This document shows, piece after piece, positions 19,815 through 28,581 of a stretch of 64,000 bases of DNA. Source of the DNA: PFL25 sp046260155 (GTDB lineage Bacteria; Chloroflexota; Anaerolineae; Anaerolineales; UBA4823); the NCBI GenBank assembly GCA_046260155.1, contig JBJYXV010000088.1, forward strand, positions 62,001 to 126,000, given 5' to 3'. The position numbers and the translations under genes were made by a program. Every line of letters starts with the position of its first letter. Within the stretch, counting starts at the first letter, position 1. The notes under the pieces were generated by a model, which worked only from the letters and a program-made list of their open reading frames with translations, had not been told where the DNA came from and ran no database searches.

Positions 19815-20675
19815 TTGAATCCCGGACAGACAAATCGCTTGCTGGGGTATCCAGCCGATGCTCGTTTATTAATCATCAACGCTGATGATTTTGGAATGTG
19901 CCATGCGATCAACCAGGCCATTATAAAAACACTGCACGAAGACCTGGTCCGTTCAACAACCCTGATGGTCCCTTGTCCATGGGCTTTACATGCCATGCAC
20001 TTCCTCGGCGACCATCCGGAAATTCCCTTTGGCGTTCACCTGACTGTGATCAGTGATCCAAAAGATTACCGCTGGGGTCCGGTAGCACTAAAGGATCAGG
20101 TGCCATCCCTGGTTGATGAGGCAGGATACTTTTTTGATTTTGAGGGCATGTCTTTGTTGCTCGATCAAGCGAGCTCGGACCAGCTGGAAGTTGAATTCAG
20201 GTCGCAGATTGAAACCGTGGTAGCAGCTGGGCTCAAGCCGACTCACCTGGATTGGCATGCGCTGCGTTTTGGTAACAGAACGGATATTTTCGACCTGATG
20301 ATTTACCTGGCAAAAGAATACGGGTTGGCGATGCGCATGATCGGGCAGGCTGCAATTGAAAATCTGCAAAGCCTGGGATATCCAACATGCGACCATGAAT
20401 TTCTGGATAGCTATCACCTTGATCCGCGCACCAAATCCACCCGGTATGTCCAGCTGCTGCGCGAATTACCCGCTGGACTGAGTGAATGGGCAGTTCACCC
20501 TGGGCTCGATAACCAGGAATTACTGGCTCTGGAACCAGCAGGACGTCACGAGCGCCAATCGGATTTCGATTTTTGGATCTCCCAACAGGCAAAAGAGATC
20601 GTGCGAGAAGAGGGTATTATCTTATTGGATTACCGGGGATTACAGGCGATCTGGGGTGCGAGAGGATTGAATTAA
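19815..20675 (+). CDS. ChbG/YdjC-family carbohydrate deacetylase
   Basis: The 286-residue protein has the metal-binding motifs of YdjC hydrolases: LLIINADDFGMCHAINQA (Asp pair), FGVHLTV (His) and THLDWHALRFG (His). Family members remove the acetyl group from chitooligosaccharide or similar amino-sugar substrates with Mg2+ or Zn2+. I chose the TTG at 19815 because GGAGGAG sits at 19803-19809; the ATG at 19725 would add 30 unconserved residues and has no ribosome site. No signal peptide is seen, so it acts in the cytoplasm. The exact substrate is unknown. Confidence 0.85.
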   Translation: MNPGQTNRLLGYPADARLLIINADDFGMCHAINQAIIKTLHEDLVRSTTLMVPCPWALHAMHFLGDHPEIPFGVHLTVISDPKDYRWGPVALKDQVPSLVDEAGYFFDFEGMSLLLDQASSDQLEVEFRSQIETVVAAGLKPTHLDWHALRFGNRTDIFDLMIYLAKEYGLAMRMIGQAAIENLQSLGYPTCDHEFLDSYHLDPRTKSTRYVQLLRELPAGLSEWAVHPGLDNQELLALEPAGRHERQSDFDFWISQQAKEIVREEGIILLDYRGLQAIWGARGLN

Positions 20676-20736
20676 ATGCACGAGATTAATAAACCTATCT
20701 CTGATTTCATCTGGGCTTGGTAAACAGTTGAAACAA

Positions 20737-21708
20737 TCAGGGTTTCACCAGAGTCAGATCGCCCCAGGTTGTCGGATCGTCCAGCGTGCGAATTGGTACG
20801 AAGGAAACCATGCTTTCCTGGACATTCTGATTCGGGTTGTCATTATCAGAGATAGAAAATGCGAACCCCAAATGCTGCCCATTATATGGATCGACATCGA
20901 AAAGTGACCAGGGGATCGAAGCTTCAACGATGTAACCGTCCCCGCGCCAGCGGGAGGCAATCTTAATTTGATCCTTGATTCCCTCCAGAGAAGCAGGGAA
21001 CCATAAATACGCTTGTGGATCTTCATTGGGTACTGGAGATCCGGGGGAAATCCCAAGTTGGAAATCATCCCTGTTTAAGGCAGCCAGGTAAAAATCGCTG
21101 GCGACATCTGTATCCAGCAAGATGTCCAGGCTATCCCCCTTGAATATATTTTTCCCGGAGGCATTCTGCACGTACTTCTGGTCAAGCACCCGGATACCCA
21201 GGTACAAGTTTTGCTCATCCCAAGCCACCATTGCTCTCCCAGAAAGGTCATTAATCCCCTTGTAATTATTATTTCCATAGACCACCGATTCGATGAGATA
21301 GCGATCGAACTGCCACTCCTCCAACGATCCATCAATCCTGGGAGCGTTATCGAAATAGTTCCCCACCATACTGAACTTGGGTCTCATTCCAGGTCCGGCA
21401 TAAGAACGCGTGGGGGTCGGGACTTGGGTAGATGTGGCGGTTGGCGGTAGAGGTGTGTTCGTTGGAGTCAGACTGGGCAATTGCCCCGGCGGAATCGCGG
21501 TCGGGCTGCTCCAGGCAGGTGGATAGGTGTGCGTGGGAAAAATTACCGGGTTTGTTGTTACAGTGGGATTAAATAGAGCAGTCATCGTCAGATCAGGAGT
21601 CGGAAACACAAAAGGGGTTGGTGAGGCTACGAATGGAAAATTACAGGCTAAAACCATCAATCCCAACATTCCAATGGCAATCAGCACATTATACTTTTTC
21701 GTGATCAT
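20737..21708 (-). CDS. Lipoprotein with CBM9-like domain
   Basis: The product (323 residues) begins with a lipoprotein signal ending LGLMVLAC (lipobox Cys about residue 22). A Pro/Thr-rich linker (LTPTNTPLPPTATSTQVPTP) of about 80 residues follows, then a domain of the carbohydrate-binding module 9 type: PRIDGSLEEWQFDRY, AWDEQNLYLGIRVLD and DSLDILLDTDVASDFY. Such domains bind the ends of glycans or act as surface modules. The ATG at 21708 has GAGGAGAG directly upstream. It is divergent from the LacI gene, and an operator-like palindrome (21805-21816) lies in the shared region, so it may belong to the sugar regulon. Confidence 0.75.
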   Translation of the reverse strand: MITKKYNVLIAIGMLGLMVLACNFPFVASPTPFVFPTPDLTMTALFNPTVTTNPVIFPTHTYPPAWSSPTAIPPGQLPSLTPTNTPLPPTATSTQVPTPTRSYAGPGMRPKFSMVGNYFDNAPRIDGSLEEWQFDRYLIESVVYGNNNYKGINDLSGRAMVAWDEQNLYLGIRVLDQKYVQNASGKNIFKGDSLDILLDTDVASDFYLAALNRDDFQLGISPGSPVPNEDPQAYLWFPASLEGIKDQIKIASRWRGDGYIVEASIPWSLFDVDPYNGQHLGFAFSISDNDNPNQNVQESMVSFVPIRTLDDPTTWGDLTLVKP

Positions 21709-21804
21709 TCTCTCCTCACAAGAAACCGATCCTTTTACTCTCATTATAGAACATCACCAGAAGGAAACACAAGCGATCTTGTGTTAGTGTTCGATATAGA
21801 GAAT

Positions 21805-21816
21805 TAACGAGAGTTA
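21805..21816. promoter_or_regulatory. Candidate third LacI-type operator
   Basis: TAAC-GAGA-GTTA has the same arms and 4-base spacing as the two operators at 21899-21923. Its centre is 94 bases from the first, about nine helical turns, and it lies on the side of the divergent lipoprotein gene. Confidence 0.4.
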
Positions 21817-21867
21817 GCGTAAATAAGTTCCCTGGGCAAGCCGGAATGTGAAAATAATCACTATCTA

Positions 21868-21896
21868 TTGACAAATTTCAGGAATTTTGTTATATT
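21868..21896 (+). promoter_or_regulatory. Sigma-70-type promoter of the LacI gene
   Basis: TTGACA (21868-21873), a 17-base spacer and TATATT (21891-21896) form a near-consensus promoter. The expected start of transcription falls inside the tandem operators, which suggests autoregulation. Confidence 0.8.
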
Positions 21897-21898
21897 AC

Positions 21899-21924
21899 TA
21901 ACACGTGTTACTAACACGCGTTAG
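21899..21924. promoter_or_regulatory. Tandem LacI-family operators
   Basis: Two adjacent palindromes, TAACACGTGTTA (21899-21910, perfect) and CTAACACGCGTTAG (21911-21924, near perfect), both fit TAAC-N4-GTTA with a central CG step typical of LacI-family sites. The unit ACTAACACGYGTT repeats directly with a 13-base period. Confidence 0.75.
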
Positions 21925-21954
21925 CCCCGTGGAAAAGTGGATCTTATCCAATAA

Positions 21955-22995
21955 ATGAAATATAAAAGAGTGACGAGTTTAGACGTTGCAGAGCGTGCGG
22001 GTGTTTCCCGTACGACTGTTTCTCTTGTCCTGAATCATGTCGAGGGCGTACAGATCAGTGAAGAAACCCGGCAGCGTGTTGTGGAAGCAGCCCTGGAATT
22101 AGACTATGTACCAAATGCCGCTGCCCAGGCTTTAGCCAGCCGCAGAGCCCAAATTATCGGTCTAATCCTCACCCGTAATCCGCACCACATCTCATCAGAT
22201 GTTTTCCTGAACCAGATCCTGGATGGCCTGATTACCGCAGCTCACGAACATTCCATCCGCCTATTGATCGATATCGTCGAGATCCACCACCAGCAGAAAG
22301 CCTACCTGGAGCTGGTGAAAGCGAATCGCATCGATGGTCTGATCTTGTCTGGTCCTCGATTTGACGATGAGGCGCTGCTCTCATTGCAACAAGATCATTT
22401 CCCAACCGTGCTGATGGGTCAGCTGCCGGATACTGGTTTCTATAGCGTCGACATTGACAATTTCTCTGCAGCCATGCAAGCCGTCGAGCACCTGGTCAAA
22501 TTAGGCCACGAACGGATCGCTTGTATCACCAACGCTGCTCCAACCTTCACAGCTGCAGCTGATCGCATGAAAGGTTTTCGCCAGGTCCTGAAAAATCACA
22601 ATTTAGCATTCGATAAATCCCTGGTTCGCTATGGTGACTTCGACCCGGAGAGCGGTTATCTGCAGATGAAATCTTTGCTGGACCTCGAAAAATTGCCGAC
22701 TGCAGTATTCGTAGCCAGCGATGTGGTTGCCATCGGTGCGAAGGCTGCTATCCTGGAAAGAGGGCTCCGGGTCCCCAAGGATATCGCCCTGGTAGGATTC
22801 GATGATGTACCCTTGGCACGCTATCTTGATCCCCCGCTTACAACGGTACGACTACCTGCCAGTGCGCTGGCCACCCGGGCCAGCCAGATGCTGATCCAAT
22901 TAATCAAGGGAGAAAAACCAGCTGAGAAAGTGGTGCTGCTTGAAACACAACTCGTTGTGCGCCGGTCATGTGGTGCCGAAACAGCGCTCCATTGA
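21955..22995 (+). CDS. LacI-family transcriptional regulator of the sugar locus
   Basis: The 346-residue repressor has the N-terminal LacI HTH (SLDVAERAGVSRTTVSLVLN) and hinge helix (YVPNAAAQALASRRA). A periplasmic-binding-protein-like effector domain follows (GLILTRNP, DGLILSGPRFDDE, PTAVFVASDVVAIGA, VALVGFDDVPLARYLDPPLT). It sits directly upstream of and codirectional with the alpha-glucoside transport genes, so the effector is probably a maltose- or trehalose-type sugar. Its own promoter carries tandem operators, implying autorepression. The gene starts with ATG at 21955; no strong ribosome site is visible. Confidence 0.9.
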   Translation: MKYKRVTSLDVAERAGVSRTTVSLVLNHVEGVQISEETRQRVVEAALELDYVPNAAAQALASRRAQIIGLILTRNPHHISSDVFLNQILDGLITAAHEHSIRLLIDIVEIHHQQKAYLELVKANRIDGLILSGPRFDDEALLSLQQDHFPTVLMGQLPDTGFYSVDIDNFSAAMQAVEHLVKLGHERIACITNAAPTFTAAADRMKGFRQVLKNHNLAFDKSLVRYGDFDPESGYLQMKSLLDLEKLPTAVFVASDVVAIGAKAAILERGLRVPKDIALVGFDDVPLARYLDPPLTTVRLPASALATRASQMLIQLIKGEKPAEKVVLLETQLVVRRSCGAETALH

Positions 22996-23100
22996 GCCCG
23001 CGGTACCCGAATTACAGGATTGGATTAAAACCAAACAGGTTATCCAGAATAGATCAAGGAGGTTCAAACAAGGATTTTTAATCGAAGGTGCGGAAGTATA

Positions 23101-23127
23101 TTGTTTCAGCTGAATTAATACTATAAT
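23101..23127 (+). promoter_or_regulatory. Candidate promoter of the transport operon
   Basis: TATAAT at 23122-23127 is preceded by TTGTTT at 23101-23106 with a short 15-base spacer, about 100 bases ahead of the binding-protein gene. No TAAC-N4-GTTA operator was found in this gap. Confidence 0.4.
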
Positions 23128-23227
23128 CATGGAAGGAGGTGAAAATAGCTCAATACATCCAGATCATTCATTTCACGCACTATATAAAATATCAAACTAC
23201 TTACATATGAAATAAGGAGAAGAACTA

Positions 23228-24553
23228 ATGTCGAAGAAAAGAACATTGTGGACCCTGCTGGGCATCATGATGATCGCCGCCATGCTGATCAGTGCCTGTT
23301 CCAGCGCCACAGAAGCTCCCACCGAAGCTGCCCCCGCAGCAACCGAGGAAGCAGCACAGCCGTACGCAGGTGAGACGGTGACGATCTTCACCGCTGCTGG
23401 TGAAGACCAGGCCAAGGCTATGCAGGATGAATTCACCCAATTCATGGCAGATACAGGCATCGAGGTCGTGGTAGAAGGCTCCCCAGACTTCGAGGTGCTC
23501 TCAGTCACCCGTGCCGAAGCTGGCGACCCGCCGGAGATTTACAACTTCCCCCAGCCCGGTTTGATGGCTGACATGGCCCGCAGCGGCTACCTTTTTGACC
23601 TTAATGAAGCGCTAGGAGCGGATTACCTCTCCCAGGCATACAACCAGTCCTGGCTCGATTCGGGGATGGTGGATGGTACTTTGGTCGGCATGTGGCACAA
23701 CGCCGATGTCAAGAGTCTGGTGTGGTATCCCAAAGCAGCCTTCGAAGCTGCCGGGTATGAAATTCCCCAAACCTGGGATGAGATGCTCGCCCTCTCTGAT
23801 CAAATCGTTGCTGATGGAAATACCCCCTGGTGCATCGGCATCGAAAGTGCATCGGCGACGGGATGGCCTGCAACAGACTGGATCGAAGACATCATGCTGC
23901 GCACCACCTCTCCTGAGAACTACGACAAATGGACCACCGGCGAGCTGAAATTCGAATCACCTGAGGTCAAGAATGCCTTCGAAACTATGGGCAACATCTT
24001 CTTCAACGAAGATTACGTCCTTGGTGGTACCACAGCCATCCTCACCACCAACTTTGGAGATGCACCGCTGCCGCTGTTTGATGATCCCCCCAGCTGCTAC
24101 CTGCACCGCCAGGCTAGCTTTATCGTCAACTTCTTCCCTGAGGATGCTGTGGTCGGTGAAGATGTGGATTACTTCTACCTGCCGCCGATCGATGAGACCT
24201 ACGGCAAACCGGTGCTCGGTTCTGGCTCGCTTTTAAGCATGGGTGTTGACAACGGCGCCACGCGCGAAGTGATGAAATTCCTGGCTACACCCCAGTCGGT
24301 TGAGGTCGAGGTGAAGCAGGGTCTGTTCGTAGCGCCACAAAATGGCGTTCCTAATGATTGGTATCCTTCGGAAGCACTGGCCGGCTTCGCTGAAATCCTT
24401 GCCAATGCGGAAACGTTCCGCTTCGATGGCTCAGACCTGATGCCTGGCGCAGTCGGCGCCGGCAGCTTCTGGACCGGTGTCACGGATTACATCAGTGGTG
24501 CAGACCTGGATACTGTGCTTAAGACCATCGATGCCAGTTGGCCGAGTGAATAA
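23228..24553 (+). CDS. Sugar ABC transporter solute-binding lipoprotein (alpha-glucoside type)
   Basis: The 441-residue protein has a lipoprotein signal with lipobox LISAC (Cys24), a short low-complexity linker (ATEAPTEAAPAATEEAA) and an extracellular solute-binding domain of the family-1 sugar type (GETVTIFTAAGEDQAKAMQD, then AGDPPEIYNFPQPGLMADMA, YWYPKAAFEAAGYEIPQTWDE-like segment). It captures the sugar and delivers it to the two permeases downstream. AAGGAG lies ahead of the ATG. A strong hairpin separates it from the permeases, the usual way such operons express the binding protein in excess. Similarity to AglE-type proteins is by eye. Confidence 0.9.
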   Translation: MSKKRTLWTLLGIMMIAAMLISACSSATEAPTEAAPAATEEAAQPYAGETVTIFTAAGEDQAKAMQDEFTQFMADTGIEVVVEGSPDFEVLSVTRAEAGDPPEIYNFPQPGLMADMARSGYLFDLNEALGADYLSQAYNQSWLDSGMVDGTLVGMWHNADVKSLVWYPKAAFEAAGYEIPQTWDEMLALSDQIVADGNTPWCIGIESASATGWPATDWIEDIMLRTTSPENYDKWTTGELKFESPEVKNAFETMGNIFFNEDYVLGGTTAILTTNFGDAPLPLFDDPPSCYLHRQASFIVNFFPEDAVVGEDVDYFYLPPIDETYGKPVLGSGSLLSMGVDNGATREVMKFLATPQSVEVEVKQGLFVAPQNGVPNDWYPSEALAGFAEILANAETFRFDGSDLMPGAVGAGSFWTGVTDYISGADLDTVLKTIDASWPSE

Positions 24554-24604
24554 ACTTCAAACGCCGTGATTAGAACGAGGATCAAATTCATGGTGTAGAC
24601 AATC

Positions 24605-24645
24605 ATGCAGGGTAGTCTTTTCATGGCTACCCTGCATATTTTGTT
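24605..24645 (+). terminator. Intercistronic terminator/attenuator in the transport operon
   Basis: An 11-bp perfect stem ATGCAGGGTAG / CTACCCTGCAT is followed by ATTTTGTT. It lies between the binding-protein gene and the first permease gene and probably allows partial readthrough. Confidence 0.85.
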
Positions 24646-24667
24646 ATCATAATAGAAGGAGGAGTTT

Positions 24668-25780
24668 ATGGAACAAATAATGAATCAACCCACTCCACCC
24701 TCAAATAAATCCAGGCCAGTTCTCTCATTTATTCTACGTATCCTTGTATCCTTGGGGGTGCCGGTAATCACGGGCATCATCCTGTGGTGGAGCTTTACGT
24801 ACATGCGGGATGCTGACGCGAACAAGTTTATCGTCGCCGTCGTAGCACTGGTCGTCGGTGTCGGTGCTGTCTGGGCCATTTACCTGATCACAGATAACCT
24901 GGTATCGCTGCTGCCTGAAAAGATCAGAGAAGCTGTGCGCCCGTATGTCTTCGTCGGACCGGCCATGGTGATCCTGACTATTTACCTGATTTATCCTGCC
25001 ATCCGGTCTTTGTATCTAAGTTTCTTCAATGCCAACTCGACTGTGTTTGTTGGTCTTGAAAACTACATCTTCGCCCTGACCGATCCTGCCATGCTGATCG
25101 TGCTGCGCAACAATATCATGTGGCTGATCTTCGTGACCACCTTCGTGATTGGCATGGGCCTTGTGATCGCCGTGATGGTCGATCGTGTCAGGTGGGAAGC
25201 GATCGCCAAATCGATCATCTTCCTGCCTATGGCGATCTCGGCGGTGGGTGCCTCGGTGATCTGGAAATTTGTTTATAGCTTCCAACCCCTGCCCCGCCCC
25301 CAAATCGGATTGCTGAATGCAATATTGGTTGCCCTGGGTGGTGATCCGCAGGGCTGGCTGATATTAATGCCCTGGAACAACTTTTTCCTGATGTTCATCA
25401 TGATCTGGATCCTGACCGGTTTCGCCATGGTGGTCCTCTCCTCAGCGATCAAAGGTGTGCCTGCGGAGCTGCTTGAAGCCGCCCGTATCGACGGTGCCAG
25501 TGAGATCACGATCTTTTTCAGAGTCATCATTCCCTATATCCGGGGTACTTTGATCACCATCACCACCACCATCGTGATCATGGTGCTGAAAGTGTTCGAT
25601 ATCGTCTTCGTGATGACGAGCGGGCAATTTGACACCCAGGTGATCGCAAATCGCCTGGTCCAGGAGATGTTTACTTTCCGAAACGCTGGGCGTGCCAGTG
25701 CGCTGGCAATCATCCTGCTGATCGCAGTTACGCCGGTCATTGTTTACAACGTCCGCAACATGCGCGCAGGAAGGAGCTGA
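24668..25780 (+). CDS. Sugar ABC transporter permease, MalF/AglF type
   Basis: The 370-residue integral membrane protein has about eight hydrophobic segments, two of them in an N-terminal extension. Its cytoplasmic EAA loop is EAARIDGASEITIFFRVIIP, which docks the ATPase. The start is set by GGAGGAG just before ATG 24668. It forms a heterodimer with the next permease. Only three bases separate the two genes, so translation is coupled. No ATPase gene is found in this window, so a shared MsmK/UgpC-type ATPase elsewhere is expected. Confidence 0.9.
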   Translation: MEQIMNQPTPPSNKSRPVLSFILRILVSLGVPVITGIILWWSFTYMRDADANKFIVAVVALVVGVGAVWAIYLITDNLVSLLPEKIREAVRPYVFVGPAMVILTIYLIYPAIRSLYLSFFNANSTVFVGLENYIFALTDPAMLIVLRNNIMWLIFVTTFVIGMGLVIAVMVDRVRWEAIAKSIIFLPMAISAVGASVIWKFVYSFQPLPRPQIGLLNAILVALGGDPQGWLILMPWNNFFLMFIMIWILTGFAMVVLSSAIKGVPAELLEAARIDGASEITIFFRVIIPYIRGTLITITTTIVIMVLKVFDIVFVMTSGQFDTQVIANRLVQEMFTFRNAGRASALAIILLIAVTPVIVYNVRNMRAGRS

Positions 25781-25783
25781 AGC

Positions 25784-26677
25784 ATGAGTACATCCATACA
25801 AACCACAACAAGCACTCAAAACGATCGCTTTAGACAATTCTTTTCCGGGCTGCCTTTGCGAATCACGATCATTATCATCGCATTCATCTGGACCGTTCCG
25901 ACGATCGGATTATTAATTACTTCATTTAGACCACCTGATGATATCAAGACCTCTGGTTGGTGGACAATCTTCCAACATCCTTTCGATGCAAGCCAGTACA
26001 CGATTTCCAACTATTCCCAGGTATTAACTGCAGATGGTATGGGAAATTCCTTCGTCAACAGCCTGCTGGTAACCATTCCATCCGTGGTGATACCGATCAC
26101 CATTGCAGCTTTCGCGGCTTATGCCTTCGCCTGGCTGGAGTTTCCAGGTCGCAGGTTCTTCTTCGTGGTCGTCGTGGCGCTGATGGTTGTGCCCCTGCAG
26201 GCAGCCCTGGTGCCTTTATTGAGGCTCTATGTCGGCATTGATTTAAACGGAACATTCCTGGGAGTGTGGCTCGCACACACTGGATTTGGTCTCCCCCTGG
26301 CAATATTCCTCTTTTACGGGTATATTGGCTCGCTGCCGGGTGAGATCATCGAATCGGCTCACGTCGATGGCGCCTCGCCCATGACAACCTTCACCAGCCT
26401 GGTTTTACCGCTTTCCGTTCCCGTAATTGCCTCCTTCGCAATTTTCCAATTCCTGTGGGTTTGGAATGACCTACTTGTTGCGATCGTTTTCCTGGGCACA
26501 AGGAAAGAAGTCTCGGTGGTCACCTCACGGCTGGCTGCCCTGATCGGCGAAAGAGGCCAGGACTGGCACGTGCTCACCTCCGGCGCATTTATCACGATGG
26601 TCATCCCTCTGATCGTCTTCTTTGCCCTGCAACGTTATTTCGTGCGTGGACTGACGGCGGGATCTGTGAAGGGATAG
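25784..26677 (+). CDS. Sugar ABC transporter permease, MalG/AglG type
   Basis: The 297-residue membrane protein has six predicted helices and the EAA loop ESAHVDGASPMTTFTSLVLP. The N-terminal TM ends with a periplasmic loop (TSFRPPDDIKTSGWW) typical of alpha-glucoside permeases. It pairs with the MalF-type subunit encoded three bases upstream. The following 225-base gap holds an inverted repeat (26760-26804) and then the alpha-glucosidase gene. Confidence 0.9.
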   Translation: MSTSIQTTTSTQNDRFRQFFSGLPLRITIIIIAFIWTVPTIGLLITSFRPPDDIKTSGWWTIFQHPFDASQYTISNYSQVLTADGMGNSFVNSLLVTIPSVVIPITIAAFAAYAFAWLEFPGRRFFFVVVVALMVVPLQAALVPLLRLYVGIDLNGTFLGVWLAHTGFGLPLAIFLFYGYIGSLPGEIIESAHVDGASPMTTFTSLVLPLSVPVIASFAIFQFLWVWNDLLVAIVFLGTRKEVSVVTSRLAALIGERGQDWHVLTSGAFITMVIPLIVFFALQRYFVRGLTAGSVKG

Positions 26678-26759
26678 TGGTCGCTGGCTAGCGAATGCCC
26701 GTAGAAAAGAATTGATTCATTTCTGAGGATGCAGACCAGATATTCAAAATCGCGCTGGG

Positions 26760-26804
26760 ATTCTATTTTGCGCGGGGATGCAGGATGTTTTCGTTAAATA
26801 GAAT
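26760..26804. repeat. Inverted repeat between permease and glucosidase genes
   Basis: ATTCTATTT (26760-26768) and AAATAGAAT (26796-26804) are perfect 9-base arms around a 27-base loop. There is no U-tract, so it is more likely an mRNA processing or stability element, or a regulatory site, than a terminator. Confidence 0.4.
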
Positions 26805-26902
26805 GGGGTGATTTCAAGCCTGCTGATTGTTGCCGCGCCCAGCCACCCTCAACATCGAATCGCTGAAGGTTTGAATCATGGAAAGGATCAGAAATTTTAG
26901 GT

Positions 26903-28540
26903 ATGCCAGGCATTAACGACACTCAATGGTGGCAGCGAGGGGTGATCTACCAGATTTACCCGCGCAGTTTCATGGATAGTGACGGCGACGGAATCGGCGA
27001 TTTACCAGGCATCATCCAACGCCTGGATTACCTTGCAGATACCCTGGGCGTGGATGCCATCTGGCTTTCACCGTTTTACCCATCACCTATGGCTGATTTC
27101 GGCTATGATGTCGCTGACTATACGAATATCGATCCCCTTTTTGGTGATCTGCATGACTTCGACGAACTGGTGGACAAAGCGCACAGGAGAGAGATAAGAG
27201 TCATCATCGATTTTGTCCCCAACCACTCATCAGATCAGCATCCCTGGTTCATTGAATCCAGTGCCTCAACAAATAACCCCAAGCGAGATTGGTATGTTTG
27301 GCAGGATGCCAGACCGGATGGATCCCCACCCAACAACTGGTTGAGCGTGTTTGGAGGTTCGGCCTGGGAATGGCATCCCCCTACAAGCCAGTACTACCTG
27401 CACTCCTTCCTTAAAGAGCAGCCAGACCTCAACTGGCGCAATCCCGGCCTGAAGGAAGCCATGTTCGACGTATTACGTTTCTGGCTAAAACGGGGTGTCG
27501 ACGGCTTCCGGATCGATGTGGCGCACTTCATCATGAAAGACCCCCAGCTGCGCGATGATCCCCTGAAGAAAACCCCTTCCAGCAATTTCCACAAACCGCT
27601 TGGAGAATACGATACGCAGCAACACCTGCACAGTCAGAACCATGCTGACATTCACCCGCTCTACAGGGAAATCCGCCAGCTGCTGGAAGAGTACAGCCTG
27701 GATTCACCCCGTGTTTCCATTGGCGAGATTCATATCTTCGATTGGGACGTATGGGCACAGTACTATGGTCGTGAGCTGGATGAACTGCATATGCCGTTTA
27801 ATTTCCAGTTGTTGGGAGTCGAATGGACGGCGGGTAAAGTACGGCAGGTTGTTGATTCGTTGGAAGCAGCGATTCCACCAGGTGCCTGGCCGAATTACGT
27901 GTTGGGAAACCATGATGAGAGGCGGATTGCCAGCCGCGTGAGCGCAGCAGAATCCAGGCTGGCAGCCCTCTTATTACTTACCCTGCGGGGGACACCTACG
28001 ATGTACTACGGGGATGAAATCGGCCTCCCGGAAGCCGCAATTCCTCCTGATCTGCAGCAAGATCCCTGGGGATTGCGGGTTCAAGGCTTGGGTAGGGATG
28101 GCTGCCGGACTCCCATGCAGTGGGAAGACAGCCACCTTGCGGGATTTTCACCACCAGATACCAGGCATACCTGGCTGCCAGTGGGAAATAACTTCCGGCA
28201 GGTTAATGTTAAAACGCAATTGGATCAGCCTGATTCCTTGTTAAACCTGTATCGTGCAATTTTGGCATTCCGAAAATCCTCCCCAACCCTGCAAATTGGG
28301 GATTACGTGCCTGTCGATGAATGCCCACCGGATTGCTACTGCTATTACCGAAAGCTGGACGGCTGCCCAATTATTCTGGTGGCGCTCAATTTTTCACCAT
28401 CAGACCAACAAATCAAGCTGGCTGATCAGGAAAAAGGGAATCTGGTCTTGTCTACCAACCTGGACAGGGAGGGTGAAATTGATTTGACCATGTTTACCCT
28501 GCGACCTCATGAAGGCGTGCTGATCGAGATGGCAGGTTGA
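26903..28540 (+). CDS. GH13 alpha-glucosidase (oligo-1,6-glucosidase group)
   Basis: The 545-residue enzyme has all GH13 catalytic regions: DFVPNHSSDQHPWF (region I), GFRIDVAHFIMKD (nucleophile Asp), SIGEIHIFDWD (acid/base Glu) and VLGNHDERRIASR (third Asp). EQPDLNWRNP is typical of the alpha-glucosidase/oligo-1,6-glucosidase group. No signal peptide is present, so it hydrolyses the imported disaccharide or oligosaccharide in the cytoplasm. Its position behind the transporter supports this. The bond preference (alpha-1,4, alpha-1,6 or alpha-1,1) cannot be fixed by eye. Confidence 0.9.
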   Translation: MPGINDTQWWQRGVIYQIYPRSFMDSDGDGIGDLPGIIQRLDYLADTLGVDAIWLSPFYPSPMADFGYDVADYTNIDPLFGDLHDFDELVDKAHRREIRVIIDFVPNHSSDQHPWFIESSASTNNPKRDWYVWQDARPDGSPPNNWLSVFGGSAWEWHPPTSQYYLHSFLKEQPDLNWRNPGLKEAMFDVLRFWLKRGVDGFRIDVAHFIMKDPQLRDDPLKKTPSSNFHKPLGEYDTQQHLHSQNHADIHPLYREIRQLLEEYSLDSPRVSIGEIHIFDWDVWAQYYGRELDELHMPFNFQLLGVEWTAGKVRQVVDSLEAAIPPGAWPNYVLGNHDERRIASRVSAAESRLAALLLLTLRGTPTMYYGDEIGLPEAAIPPDLQQDPWGLRVQGLGRDGCRTPMQWEDSHLAGFSPPDTRHTWLPVGNNFRQVNVKTQLDQPDSLLNLYRAILAFRKSSPTLQIGDYVPVDECPPDCYCYYRKLDGCPIILVALNFSPSDQQIKLADQEKGNLVLSTNLDREGEIDLTMFTLRPHEGVLIEMAG

Positions 28541-28581
28541 TCACCTCAATAAGGGGTATAAGGAATGGATGGTAATCGTTC

